DNA from: Glandiceps talaboti
Lineage: Eukaryota > Hemichordata > Enteropneusta > Spengelidae
Length of the DNA: 64,000 nucleotides
Assembly (NCBI RefSeq): GCF_964340395.1
Contig: NC_135570.1
Location: 14,213,822 to 14,277,821 of the forward strand
Reading direction: 5' to 3'
Shown: piece after piece, positions 1 to 11,487 of the stretch
Layout of the letters: each line of letters opens with the position of its first letter
Position numbering within the stretch: the first letter of the stretch is position 1
Program-made: the position numbers and the translations under genes
The notes under the pieces: generated by a model
What the model saw: the letters and a program-made list of their open reading frames with translations, nothing else
What the model was told of the DNA's origin: nothing
Databases searched by the model: none

Positions 1-2555
1 CAACTCACTCTATCAGATATAACTTCAGAGAAATCTGGTTTAAGGCTGAACAACACAAATAAGTCATTCAGTTTCAAGAGACATTCTACCTAAAGTTAAT
101 ATGTGTGCATCAGATAAAAAATATTTTCGGAAAACAGTTCATATAAAAACTGAAAATCTCTAATGAATTATTACAGTACCATAACTATCGGTCCTTCACA
201 CTTTATGGGTGTCAGCTATGAAACTAAACATTCCTTTTTGGCGGAAACTTATGCGTCATAGCTATACATTGTTAAATGAACATTCCCTAGTTTAAAAAAG
301 TGTTTGCCAACAACATGATAAGCATTCCCATATGAATTACTTATGACAAGTGCAAATGTTTTCCAGAACTGTGATAAAGCGAGGCCAAAACAATGGAGAT
401 ACCAAATAATTTAGAATTTTTTATAATGGCCATGATTACTTTCTTTGTAATACTTTCAAGTAATTTGCCAACTTCCCATTAACTTAGATCATATCAAATT
501 AAGATAACTTATGAATTATACTAATTGTGTGTTTTTTGAGTGAAGGAGGGTTATTGTTTTGTATCATTCGTATTATTTTCGTTTACCTTCAGTTGCAGTA
601 TTCGTGTAGTTGACAAACTTGCACCGTCCCTGCTATCAGCCATGTGTTCAGTAGCGACACACTTCAACTTTCGGTGTTTCTCATGTTAACTTACGCACAC
701 TTTTTTATAAGGAAGGTTATTTAAATCATTCTTAGTGAAGGGTGCTTTATCATACAACGGTACTAACACAAATCTTACCTCTATGGCTGACAAAGTTTTG
801 AAATGTTCGTAAAATTATATTCAAAATATTAATATCAGTAAACCCAGTGTGCAATTTAAACGTCAAGAAAGTGAGGAAATGGTTGAAACGTTTTCAAAAA
901 ACAGTTGGCTATCAGAAAGTTTGCAATAAATATCATTTGAGAGATTGTCAAAAGTAATGTTGGTTTCTCAGTATGTGTCATATAAGATTGTCTATCTTGT
1001 TTCAATGTAAACTCTGTTTCTATTAAAATGGCTGCCACTTGATGCAAAAAAACCAAATTTCACTATTTTCTAGAAAATGAGACACATTTTCAGTCAATTT
1101 CCACACTGCTTGACTTTGAATTTTAATATTTCAAATATACGGGAATTTCAAGAAATAATTCTCAATTACTAATGCCTTGACATAGAGGAATTGTTTACTC
1201 TTAACCAACTCAAAACAAAGTTGTGCAATTGTACCTGGCATGGTGACTGCCACCCACAAAAACTCATTTCAATTTGGCCAGTCTTAGGAATTATTTTTGT
1301 TTGAGATTAGGCTGTTAGGCTGTTCTGACATTAATATTTATAGCAAACAAAGTCCCTTTTATTAATACAATAGGTGCCCCACCCCAGAGTATTTCCGACT
1401 CCTGTCTCAGGCATGAAATACTTGTTTTTTTTAGCCAGTAGAAATGTAGACATTAGAGGCATACAACCATTGCAGCTCTCAATTCATGTTTACTTGTCAG
1501 TTGAAGATTAAAGCAAATGAGAATTAAGGACTACAATGGTTGTAAAATGTAAAGTATCTTCAGAACAGATGTGGGAGGTTTTCAAGTGTTACTAATCTTC
1601 CCATCACAAAGTGACATTTTAGTATACAAATATCAAAATCAAACCATCTTAACTCCAACATGAAGTTTGATTTGGGTGTCTTTGATATTTCTAAATATGG
1701 CTAGTGTGTATAATGTTGTGTTTCCAATTTTTCAACTGCAATTCACACTTAAAATTTTATCATACAACACCGTCTGATCTAATTTGGGTTTTTATTTTCT
1801 GACATTTTTTTGATATTTTGCTGATAGAAATGCACCTTGCATAACAATTATTGTTTTTCAATATTTTCACTCATAAAGTATAAGTTTTGAAAGAGATAAC
1901 CAAAACTTGAATATTATGATGTAAAATTTATCACATTTGCTAAGAAAATAGAACCCCACAATGGATCAGAGGGTGTTACACCAGTAAGTTAACACATCAC
2001 CTTAAAGTTAATTAAAATCCGCAGCTGTACAAAAAACCTGAATAAGTAGTTGATGATACAAATCTATGCAGGAAATCATACTAAGGGTGCCTTCAATTTT
2101 TCTAAAAAGTAGGTACTTATTCAAAAACTTTCTCACCATATGCCAAACTAAGCTAAAATCTAAACCCACCCATGTAGTTAATGTAACAAGTATTTATTTT
2201 GTTGTGTTTATTTTCTTACAATATTGCCAAGTTTAAGTTAAGTTTACATTTCTAAGTAAATTTGCATATCTATAGAATCACTGAGTTTTGATTTGTTCAA
2301 TGATGTCATGATGTCACTTCCTGTAAGGGTTCCAGGACTCTCAGTATAGAATGCACATATCTTTTATATGGTGTTTCCTACTGATAACACCTGATTTAAC
2401 AACAAGCAGTTCTGATTAATTTGCCAATAATTATGATCTTTTCGTAATGATATATTTTCAATATATCCTATATCCTTCATATTGGAAGTGAGGGACGATC
2501 AATCATGTGTTGTCAATATCAGTTGAAGTTTACTTCCTTCAGATAAATAGTCAAT
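1..2555. other. Intergenic DNA, nothing recognised
   Basis: AT-rich non-coding sequence. The few open frames are short, lack a recognisable domain and have no good splice context. I see no RNA gene. It is presumably upstream flank of the IPMK locus or intron of an unseen gene. Confidence 0.5.
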
Positions 2556-3045
2556 GAATATTCAGTGTGCAACCAATAAATATAGGAAGTAAGCCCTTTG
2601 AAGTCATGAATATTCAGTGTGCAACCAATAAATATAGGAAGTAAGCTCTTTGAAGTCATGAATATTCAGTGTGCAACCAAGAAATATAGGAAGTAAGCTC
2701 TTTGAAGTCATGAATATTCAGTGTGCAATCAATAAATATAGGAAGTAAGCCCCTTTGAAGTCATGAATATTTCAGTGTGCAACCAATAAATATAGGAAGT
2801 AAGCCCTTTGAAGTCATGAATATTCAGTGTGCAACCAATAAATATAGGAAGTAAGCTCTTTGAAGTCATGAATATTCAGTGTGCAACCAATAAATATAGG
2901 AAGTAAGCTCTTTGAAGTCATGAATATTCAGTGTGCAATCAATAAATATAGGAAGTAAGCCCTTTGAAGTCATGAATATTCAGTGCGCAACCAAGAAATG
3001 TAGGAAGTAAGCTCTTTGAAGTCATGAATATTCAGTGTGCATTTT
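2556..3045. repeat. 52-bp minisatellite, about 9 copies
   Basis: A unit beginning GAATATTCAGTGTGCAACC and ending CTTTGAAGTCAT recurs every 52 bp, at 2556, 2608 and so on to a partial last copy at 3026. Differences are single substitutions (CAACC/CAATC, GCCC/GCTC) and two one-base insertions. The copies are very similar, so the array is young or homogenised. No coding potential. Confidence 0.92.
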
Positions 3046-3908
3046 ATGAATAATCATGTCTGCTAAGACCCATCATGCAATGGTATATCACTTCAAGAAA
3101 AATAGAGGTCAAAAAGAGTTTCAATTTGGTGTTCCTTGGCAACAGAGTGAAAATTACTGATGTGAAATGATGAAATGACTCTCCAGAACCCAAAGTTTAT
3201 GAAAATACTTTACTACGAAAACAGGGTATCACCATTTCAGCATCAGAGTCCTGTTTTTGCTTTATTGTATTATAAGGTTCACTTCTCTGATTTTTGCCGA
3301 GCTAAATTTTCTAAGTGCAAGATAATAACATATATTGATATGCAGTTGAAGATTATTAGCTGGGGTAGTCTTTAATCAGATATAAGTTTGAAGTCACCTT
3401 TTCTCAGCTCCATTTACATTTTTCACATTACCGTATTAAACGAAAGGCTGTACTTGTGGATGTGAGGTTTTTAGGAAATCACAACTTTTTGGAGATGAAA
3501 TTGCAAGGAAGGGAGATTTTAGATTATTGTATGTATCATAGTACTCTGTTACATATCTAGCATTTTTACTGATAGCCAGATTAAATTTACAATTGCAATC
3601 TTATGAAAGAGAAATGACACAGTATTTGTCCAATAATATGCATATTGTCACGAGTCATATCTGGTTTTCTTGAATGAAGACTCTTTTGTTTGGTATTGTA
3701 GTGTCACATAACAAACAAGGTTGTGTTGTTTTTAAGACCAGCAGGTGAATAATGTATGGTGTTGACATCACACAGCACATGGACCAGTTTAAAAATTTCA
3801 TCTGTATTATTTTGTATACTGTATGTAACTTTGCACAGCTGGACCAGAAAGTTGAAGCTTACATCTGTATCGATATGTATGTTGTAACCTTGTTGTGTCA
3901 TTTTAATG
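3046..3908. other. Intergenic DNA with one old repeat copy
   Basis: Non-coding. About 3150-3240 resembles the dispersed family also seen at 8966-9075 (reverse), 10470-10580 and 20040-20190, sharing the core AAAGTTTATGAAAAT. The open frames here are unconvincing. Confidence 0.45.
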
Positions 3909-4262
3909 CAGAATGTGCCTCGGATATAAACTTTTGCTGTTATTTTGTTCAAGAAAACTTCAACTCATTCTCAGTTAAAATCAATCAAAAGAATCTGGTG
4001 TCACCATACATGTTTTTGACATAGAGATCAAAATGATGTCAAAATTTAGTCATTTTAGAATCCAATATGGCTGCTGAATCCAATATGGCTGCCAATTACT
4101 GTTGGAAAATACAAGAATGTTGATTTCCTTGAAAACAAGATGATGAACTGTCAAATTTCTTTTCTTATTCCAAAACAACCAGGGACAAGCTTTCAAAGTT
4201 TGAAGAGAATTAAGAACTTTGATTTTCAGGAAAATTTGTCCCTGAGGCGCATTCTCCCCAAA
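3909..4262 (+). repeat. Diverged 350-bp duplicated segment, copy 1
   Basis: Resembles 4896-5245 in the same order and orientation. Shared blocks include TTGTTCAAGAAAA, TCTCAGTTAAAATCAAT, GGTGTCACCAT/GGGGTCACCAT, GAATCCAATATGGC and AAAATTTGTCCC. Divergence is substantial, so it is either an old tandem duplication or two copies of a dispersed element. Short frames inside it show no protein-like conservation pattern. Confidence 0.7.
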
Positions 4263-4895
4263 GGTCCAGTTAGATAAAAATGGTACTGTATAGCGTGAAG
4301 ATTTGGGTATATAGGGTACGATTACAGTGGTTTGGCTGTTTATCAAAGTATTCCTTCATAATGCATTATATAGAGTGAGTTACACAGTACAGTCAAGTCA
4401 CACATTTACATTATTTTATGCTACACTACATGTGATTTCATCAAAAATGGTCCTTTATTCTGAAACTAGACCACAGGCAAATCGATTTGTGTTATAACTG
4501 AAACAAGAATGCAGTGACTGATGGTCTCCAATTGTGTCTGTATATTATATCTGTAGTAACTGAGTAGAAAAAACAGCTTAAATCTTTGATTTAAGTTTAA
4601 TGCTGAGCAGGCTTTTTCAAGAAGTTCAAAGTAAATATGATTTCTGAAATGTTTTATGATCAATCTTAGTATTAGTAGTGGTTCCTGTACCTTGTACTTG
4701 ATCTTTTTAATTTGTGATTATTTTGTTAAAATTTTAATTCCAGTTCTATTTACCCAATTCTGTTTTACTACTCACTGTAAACAAAAGAGTTTCAAACTTT
4801 ACATTTTATTGGTTGCTGTAATTGTATGTACCAAACGCTTATGTTATAATGTTTACTGAACTACGATGTTACTGGATGAATTCTCAACTTATTTA

Positions 4896-5245
4896 GAATG
4901 CACCTCAGAAATAAACTCTCTAAACTGTAACTTTGTTCAAGAAAATTCCAACCTATTCTCAGTTAAAATCAATTTAAAAATCTGGGGTCACCATCCTAAT
5001 GTTTTAAATAAAAGTCAATATGACTCAAAAATCAAACCATTTGAGAATCCAATATGGCCACCAAATAATGTGTAATTATATCTCTATGGAAACATAGCTG
5101 ATTGACAGCAAGATGGTGGACCCTCAAGTTTCTTCTATTATTTCAAAAGGACCAGTAGCAAACTTCCATATGAGAAAGTTCAGAGAGATTTTTTTTTCAA
5201 GAACTTCGATTTTCAGTAAAATTTGTCCCCGAGGCATATTCTACC
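4896..5245 (+). repeat. Diverged 350-bp duplicated segment, copy 2
   Basis: Second copy of the segment at 3909-4262, about 990 bp downstream in direct orientation. It ends in the same block (AAAATTTGTCCCCGAGGC here, CCCTGAGGCGC there). Confidence 0.7.
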
Positions 5246-5797
5246 TTAAAAGTCAGAGGATTTTTTCCAGTAGTTGATAATGATAAAATGATGTAGTAAG
5301 TAGATAGATCAGATGAACTCTCCTGAGAAAACCGAAATAACCAATATAATATAGTAAAGTTGTAGATAATATATCTCTTGTAGGTAAAGAAGAAAGCTTT
5401 GTTATTTTCTAGTGAATCATTTCACTGAAGATCATAGAAACCAAGATGGTGCAAATAATGAATATACCTGTATATTTATACTCTGAGCTTTGAACTGTGA
5501 GGGCAGCATTATGATAACTTCTATTGTGAAGTAGGACCTTGTCAAAAATGAAAATTTACTTGTGTCGTCATGTATATTCTTTGTTATAATTACTGTAAAT
5601 GCTAGTCTGTATATGTTACAATTGGTGCAATGGTACAGTGGAGGAAAGATTTGATTGTTGACCAGCCTTAGTTTTGTATACAAGCATTGCAATACTATAG
5701 AGAATACTATTGCATACCAATATATTGATGGTGTGAATCTAGAGATTTGATTGGTCTAGACAAATTACTGATATAGTACTGTTGACATGTATCTAAG

Positions 5798-5988
5798 CAA
5801 TCTGACTGAAATCTGATCTGGGGAAAGCAGCTAGATGTCTTTATTTACCTCTTTCCATCGTTTTGTGTCGTTTGTTTTGTTCCGGGTTATCGTCGCTTTC
5901 CTACCTGGAACAAAACAAATGATACGAAATAATGGAAACGGGTAATTAAAGACACCTAGTCACTTCCACCAGATTTTAATCAGATTGG
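5798..5988. mobile_element. MITE-like inverted repeat
   Basis: Two arms of about 90 bp fold back on each other. The left arm contains AGATGTCTTTATTTACC and GTTTGTTTTGTTCC; the right arm has the complementary GGAACAAAACAAATGATAC and GGTAATTAAAGACACCT. The outer ends (CAATCTGACTGAAATCTG against CAGATTTTAATCAGATTGG) also pair. No ORF, so it would be non-autonomous. Confidence 0.7.
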
Positions 5989-6656
5989 TATCTAAGTGAG
6001 ATTGAATCTGCTAATATGAATCGTGGTTATGAAGAAGTCATTATAAACACAGTTCTCCAAGTGCTGTCTGTGGCAATAAAATTACCTGACGAGTCATTCC
6101 ATTGATGTCAAATTTGCTAATTAGTGTGTCAAATATACAAAATGTACTGAAAGACATATTCCACTTTTTTGTAGCAATATTAGAAATATTATCAAATTGA
6201 TGTGTAGTAGACAAGTAATAGTTATGCATAATTTACAAACACATCTTAAATGGTGCATTTTTTTACAGTATTTGTATTAGTATTTATAGCCATTCCATTT
6301 CTATGGTTTTTGTATCACTGTGATATTTTTATTATGGTGTGCAACAAAACTGAACAATTGTTCTAATAATGCACAAAATTGTACTTCTATGCATAATAAT
6401 TGGGAGCAATGATGTCACATGTGACATCAGATCAGAATTGTGTATCATGTTACAAGCATCAGAGAATTTCTTCTACAGTCTCAATTTATGCATATCCTAC
6501 CTGTTACATCAATCAACTCTGTATCAATTATTTTATGATTTATGTTTTAGTCTCCAACTTAAAATGGTGGAGGGGAAATTCGTGATATCAAATGGAAATA
6601 AAGTATCATTTAAATTTTGATAAAAGCTCTCACGTTTTTGTTCTATTGACATTGAC

Positions 6657-6660
<4 letters not shown>

Positions 6661-6750
<90 letters not shown>

Positions 6751-6846
6751 GAGAGGGGGGAGGGAGGACGAGTATGTGTGTGTCTGTGTATGAGTGTGTG
6801 CGTGCGCACGCGCGCGCGCGTGTGTGTGTGTGTGTGCGTGTGCGTG
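6661..6846. repeat. (GA)n followed by (TG/CG)n compound microsatellite
   Basis: About 100 bases of nearly pure GA, a short G-run, then an alternating TG/CG tract containing GCGCACGCGCGCGCGCG. All open frames through it are low-complexity artefacts. Confidence 0.95.
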
Positions 6847-7880
6847 CAAATGGCCAGGCAGTGGATTTTTCCAACAAGCTGACAAAAAGTGTCAGACCCC
6901 TAAAACAGGCTGACTTGGATCCCCACCTATCGTATTTCTAAAACATGATGGACCTGTGCCCCCCCCCCTCCATTCACATGCCCAATATTTCATCATGACT
7001 CAGAGTGTGGATATAATATTAGCTGAGCCTTGCATATCAAATACTTTACAAGACAGCATCATGTAATTTTAGCAACTATACATACTATAGGATTAAAATA
7101 TGAAAAATGAAAGTTTAATAGCATCTTGACAGTAATAGGTATGGGGGAACGCTTGAGATATGGATATCTCTCTGTGGGGACTCCAGGGGTCTCACCCTTG
7201 AAGCTCCGGTGGTTTTTTGACTCTCAATCCAATTTTTAGGCTATTCAGATCCTTCTGGGAATAAAGTCCAAGCTTTGCAAGACTATCTTTGGGCACAACC
7301 AGGAGATAGTATGACCCCCCCCCCCCTCAATAATTGGAAATCCTGTGGAAATCAGATGAACTTTTATCCAATCAAGAGTCGAGAACAGCTCTTGACGTAA
7401 TCATCTAATTTAAATATGAATAACGATATATTTCACACAGATTTTGCATATTATTTCCGGAAACGCCCGGGTACACTGTACATGATTTGATAATTACTGC
7501 GAATTTTGGATGCTGGACATATCTCATTCGGTACGCGAATTTTGCGATCAGCGAGCAATACATTGTATAGTATCAATATCCCGTTTGTCTCTGTACAGAG
7601 CTCTAGAGATTCGCGTGTACCTCTCGTACATCAATTTTATTAAATTCCCAGTAAAATGTTGCACTCGATGCACTCCTACCTCTGAAGTTTGCAGAAGTAA
7701 CATGATCATTATTTTCCTTTTAGTGACTAGTCGAACAGTACAGTTTCTAAATTGAAACATGACGAGAGGCATATTGTCAACTACGTACATGTACTACATT
7801 TTACTAGACTTGCTGTTGTTTTGAATGGCAACAGTTTCACATCCTATCCTGGATGCTTCTTCAGGCCTACTGATGATTAA
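6847..7880. other. Intergenic DNA, nothing recognised
   Basis: Non-coding sequence with short C homopolymers (near 6960 and 7317). An 81-codon frame at 7510-7755 has no recognisable domain and no splice support. Confidence 0.4.
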
Positions 7881-7978
7881 TAGTCCTGCTTGCATACGGA
7901 GTAATCCAGGACTCGATTCTGACAATTGTTGTGTCAGTAATATAGACCCATGCACCATCTAGTCTGCAAGCAGGACTA
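7881..7978. mobile_element. Small element with 14-bp terminal inverted repeats
   Basis: Begins TAGTCCTGCTTGCA and ends with the exact reverse complement TGCAAGCAGGACTA, 98 bp overall. ACTGATGAT occurs just outside both ends, with a few bases offset. Related terminal motifs (GTCTGCAAGCAGGAC) recur near 8710 and 33105-33165. Confidence 0.6.
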
Positions 7979-8399
7979 ACTGATGATCTGATGATGATGG
8001 TTGGTGACCGGCTACGATTTGCACTCAAATACACACGTAATCGTGCATCATAGATTGAATTATGCCATTTCGATGAGTCACGATATATTTCAGAGGGAAC
8101 TGATTACAAATCGTTATTGCAAAAAGGGGAGAAGGGAGAGAAACCTTAGGTAATCACATCTTGCCAAATGAAACAGATAAGCGCAGCTATAGCGCAAAGG
8201 ATCCTGGGTCTGAAAGGGTCATACCGGGTCATAGCGCATGTGTAATTCCTTAGTGAACGAACTGTATCAGGCGTGTACACTAGTAGTATAGGGACTAGAA
8301 ACTCAAGTATGTTTCGGTGTATTTTTAAGTTGTAAGAAGATCGTATTCGATGACATGGAGGTATGAACCAGAAACTGAAATACTACAATGCGTTAATAA

Positions 8400-8525
8400 G
8401 ATTTAGAGCGTTTTTGAAACTGACAGCTTGGGCCAGAACGCATCACTTCACTTGTCACTACAACTCCATCCATCCCAGGTCATACACTTCCTGTGATTGA
8501 AGCAGTGGGGATAACATCTTGAAAG
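8400..8525 (+). promoter_or_regulatory. Probable promoter / 5' UTR of IPMK
   Basis: Immediately upstream of the IPMK start codon. It contains an ETS-like ACTTCCTG at 8486-8493 and no TATA box at a convincing distance. The transcription start is not determinable from sequence. Confidence 0.3.
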
Positions 8526-8649
8526 ATGGCCAGTGGTGGATCCAAAACAAATTCAGAGCGAGTGCCTACACCACCTCTACCGGAGGGATGCCACCCCCTA
8601 GAGCATCAAGTAGCAGGACACATTCATGGACAGGGCAAGACGAAAGCGG
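8526..8649 (+). CDS. IPMK: IPMK exon 1
   Basis: Starts at ATG (context AAAGATGGCC) and encodes a short basic/polar leader, then PEGCHPLEHQVAGHIHG, the conserved start of the IPK domain. It ends GCG G before GTAGGT (phase 1). Confidence 0.93.
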
Positions 8650-11455
8650 GTAGGTTTCTCATTCATTTGACTTTAGCAGACGGATTCTTATGCGGATGGT
8701 AAAAGGGAAAATCGTCTGCAAGCAGGACGTGACAAAATAGAAAAGGTAGGCCCTCTGGTGCATGGTAGGTTGAACCATAGAGGAAGGTGGATATCTACTT
8801 CTGTGGGTGAGTGAACATTGGTACTAATTCATGGGAGAAGAGTAACTTTAGCCTCGAGAAAATGCACGACCATAATAATACCAATAGAGCCTGCGTTCAG
8901 AATCAACACTATAAACTATTTATAAGTATAAATTATAATAGTTTCGAAGTTTCATAATGATATTTAAAGGGGAATACCACTACAGGTAGAAAAAGCATTT
9001 TGATAAAGTATGGATTCTTGAGAGTCATTTCATTATTTTATATCAAGAATTACTTGTGATTTCAGAGAAACATCACGTTGACCAGTGCCTTTTAGATGAT
9101 ACATTTGCTGTGGGCTATTGCATGACTGTCTAATGAAATATTTAATCCTTGTAAAATATTTAAGACTTGTGTACATGCGTGTAGATTTCACATCCATGGT
9201 TGTAAAATTTTGTCTGTTTTGCAGAAACACAGGTCTATTTCTTTTTGCAATTTTTTTAGATAGTTGATCACAGCTAGCAATAGAAGATCAGCTCGGATAT
9301 TATCTTACAGGGAATACAATTTTACGGTGTGCAATGTAAAATTTAATCCGGGCCCATACTCATGCAGGTGCATATACCTTACCTGGATTCTATTTTACAG
9401 CAGACTAAAAAAATGCTATGTTACAACAGCTGTCAGCAGAAATAATGTATTCATGGTTGCATAACGTCTAAAAAAAATTTAGTGGTTCCGACATTCATTA
9501 CATTACATTCAATTTTAAAATAGGTGGGATAGGTAGATTTGTTTTATTATTTTTTTTTCATATGTGAGTGTCTAGTTCAGGTAGTTATGTTTCTTTGTCG
9601 TTTTCCACATGGTCTCTGTGTTATTGGCTGCTTCTCATCAGATGTACAGCCATTACAGATTGGAAGAATAGTTTTATATTGTCTTTTTCAGTTGATGTCA
9701 GTTCCCACATCCATTATTCTTGCGAGACTTCACAATGTTTGCGATTTTCTTATTTTTTTTCTTGAATGTGTAAAAAAAAGTTTAGGGTCAGCGTGAAAAA
9801 CTAGGTGGGGTCGGGTAATCGGAACCAAACAACTTTTTTTATTTGGCCTAATGAATAGTTCTCTTTGGGTGGTTCTTTCAACTGCATGCATTACCACCAA
9901 TGAATGGAATAAATTCTCTTACAATACATTACATGTTGTAACTATAACAATCAGATACACTACCTCTTTGATAAGAGAGCTTATAATAGCATTCAAGAAT
10001 TCCAGTGTTTTTGTTATGGCTGGGGAAGTTCACCCTGTTTGTAATATGATTTGTTTCATCTCAAAACCAAATAAAAATTAACCCTTTCAAAGTTTCATGA
10101 CTGGAGACGAGTTTTAAGTAATTTTGGGAACCAATTTATATGAATATTTTCATAGTTATAATAATATTACTTCATTACGAAATAACATTTCTTTAATTCC
10201 AGTCTAAAATGAAGCTGATATATGCCAAAAACTTACATAAAAACAAGAATTTTGTTCAAATAATTTTGGCGACAAAGTTTTCAGTACTGAATGGGTTTGT
10301 AATATGATTTCTTTCATCTCAAAACCAAATAAAAATTTTGTTTCATTTGTAAGTGTGCTGATAATTGCTCACTCATTCCAAACAAACACTCACATATACA
10401 ATATTTTAATACCCCTAAAAAAAAATTGTGTTATTTACCTATGATTTTTGGCCTTAAAAAAAACACTGTCTGAAATCACAAGTAATTGTATGTGAATTAA
10501 AATTGTAAAATGAGAACGCAAAGTTTATGAAAATATCTCTATTTGTCTGTATTTGGGAGTGGTTTTCCCTTTTATTCATTTCTAGAAGAGGTCAAATCTG
10601 TACATTTAGTAGAAAGCAGAAGTATAACAACGTTGAGGAATTTATAAACTAAATCACAGAACTTAATTGTCCCACATATCATTGTAAGGCAGTATAGTCT
10701 GTATTTGACATGCGTACAGGTAGGAAGATCCTAATTAATGTAAATATTAAATTGAATATGGTTGCGAAAGTACTCAAAAATTGCTCCATAGCCATAGTGA
10801 AGGATAAGGTCTAATGGTTTCTAGGTATATGTAAATGTGTTTGAGACACTGTCAAGGTGTACATAGTCTGGGACTCTCTGTGGCATTGAATCTCAAGATC
10901 TCTGGAATAAAGAGATGATTCGATACCACAGGTAAGTTTTACACTAATGTATACTTGAACAGTCACACTTGCATTTGCATATCATTTGCATGCAGGTATG
11001 CAATAATATTTTCGGTATTGCACTACAGTGCAAATACCACTAGTACTACGCACATACATCGGTACAAGCAATCTCTGGTACATATATAATAATTTATTCC
11101 TCTCTCTACCTGAGGGGTATTTGTTTGTACACAAATAACTACAAGTTGAGCAAAAACGAGATTGACAAAAACAAGCACATACTAGAAATCTGAAAATGAA
11201 TCTAGGGTGTGGTATCACATGTACCCAGTCACAAGTGATTTACAAGTTAGTGTACATTTTATTGTGATGCAAAACAAGCAGAAGTTAATTGACAGTTCAT
11301 TGCCAAGGGCATCAAGTTTGAATACAGTTTGTATTGATTGTTTAAAAAACAATGGCATGGAATTTTTATGAATTAGGTACAAAGTGTCCAATCAATGAAA
11401 ATATTGAATTTAATTATTTATCACTAGATATAAAAGGACAATTATGTACATACCA

Positions 11456-11487
<32 letters not shown>

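Noticed and set aside
2556-3045. CRISPR-like regular repeats
   Set aside because: The 52-bp units are head-to-tail without unique spacers, and the window is eukaryotic.
6533-6885. ER-rich and SL-rich frames on both strands
   Set aside because: Low-complexity GA/TG tract.
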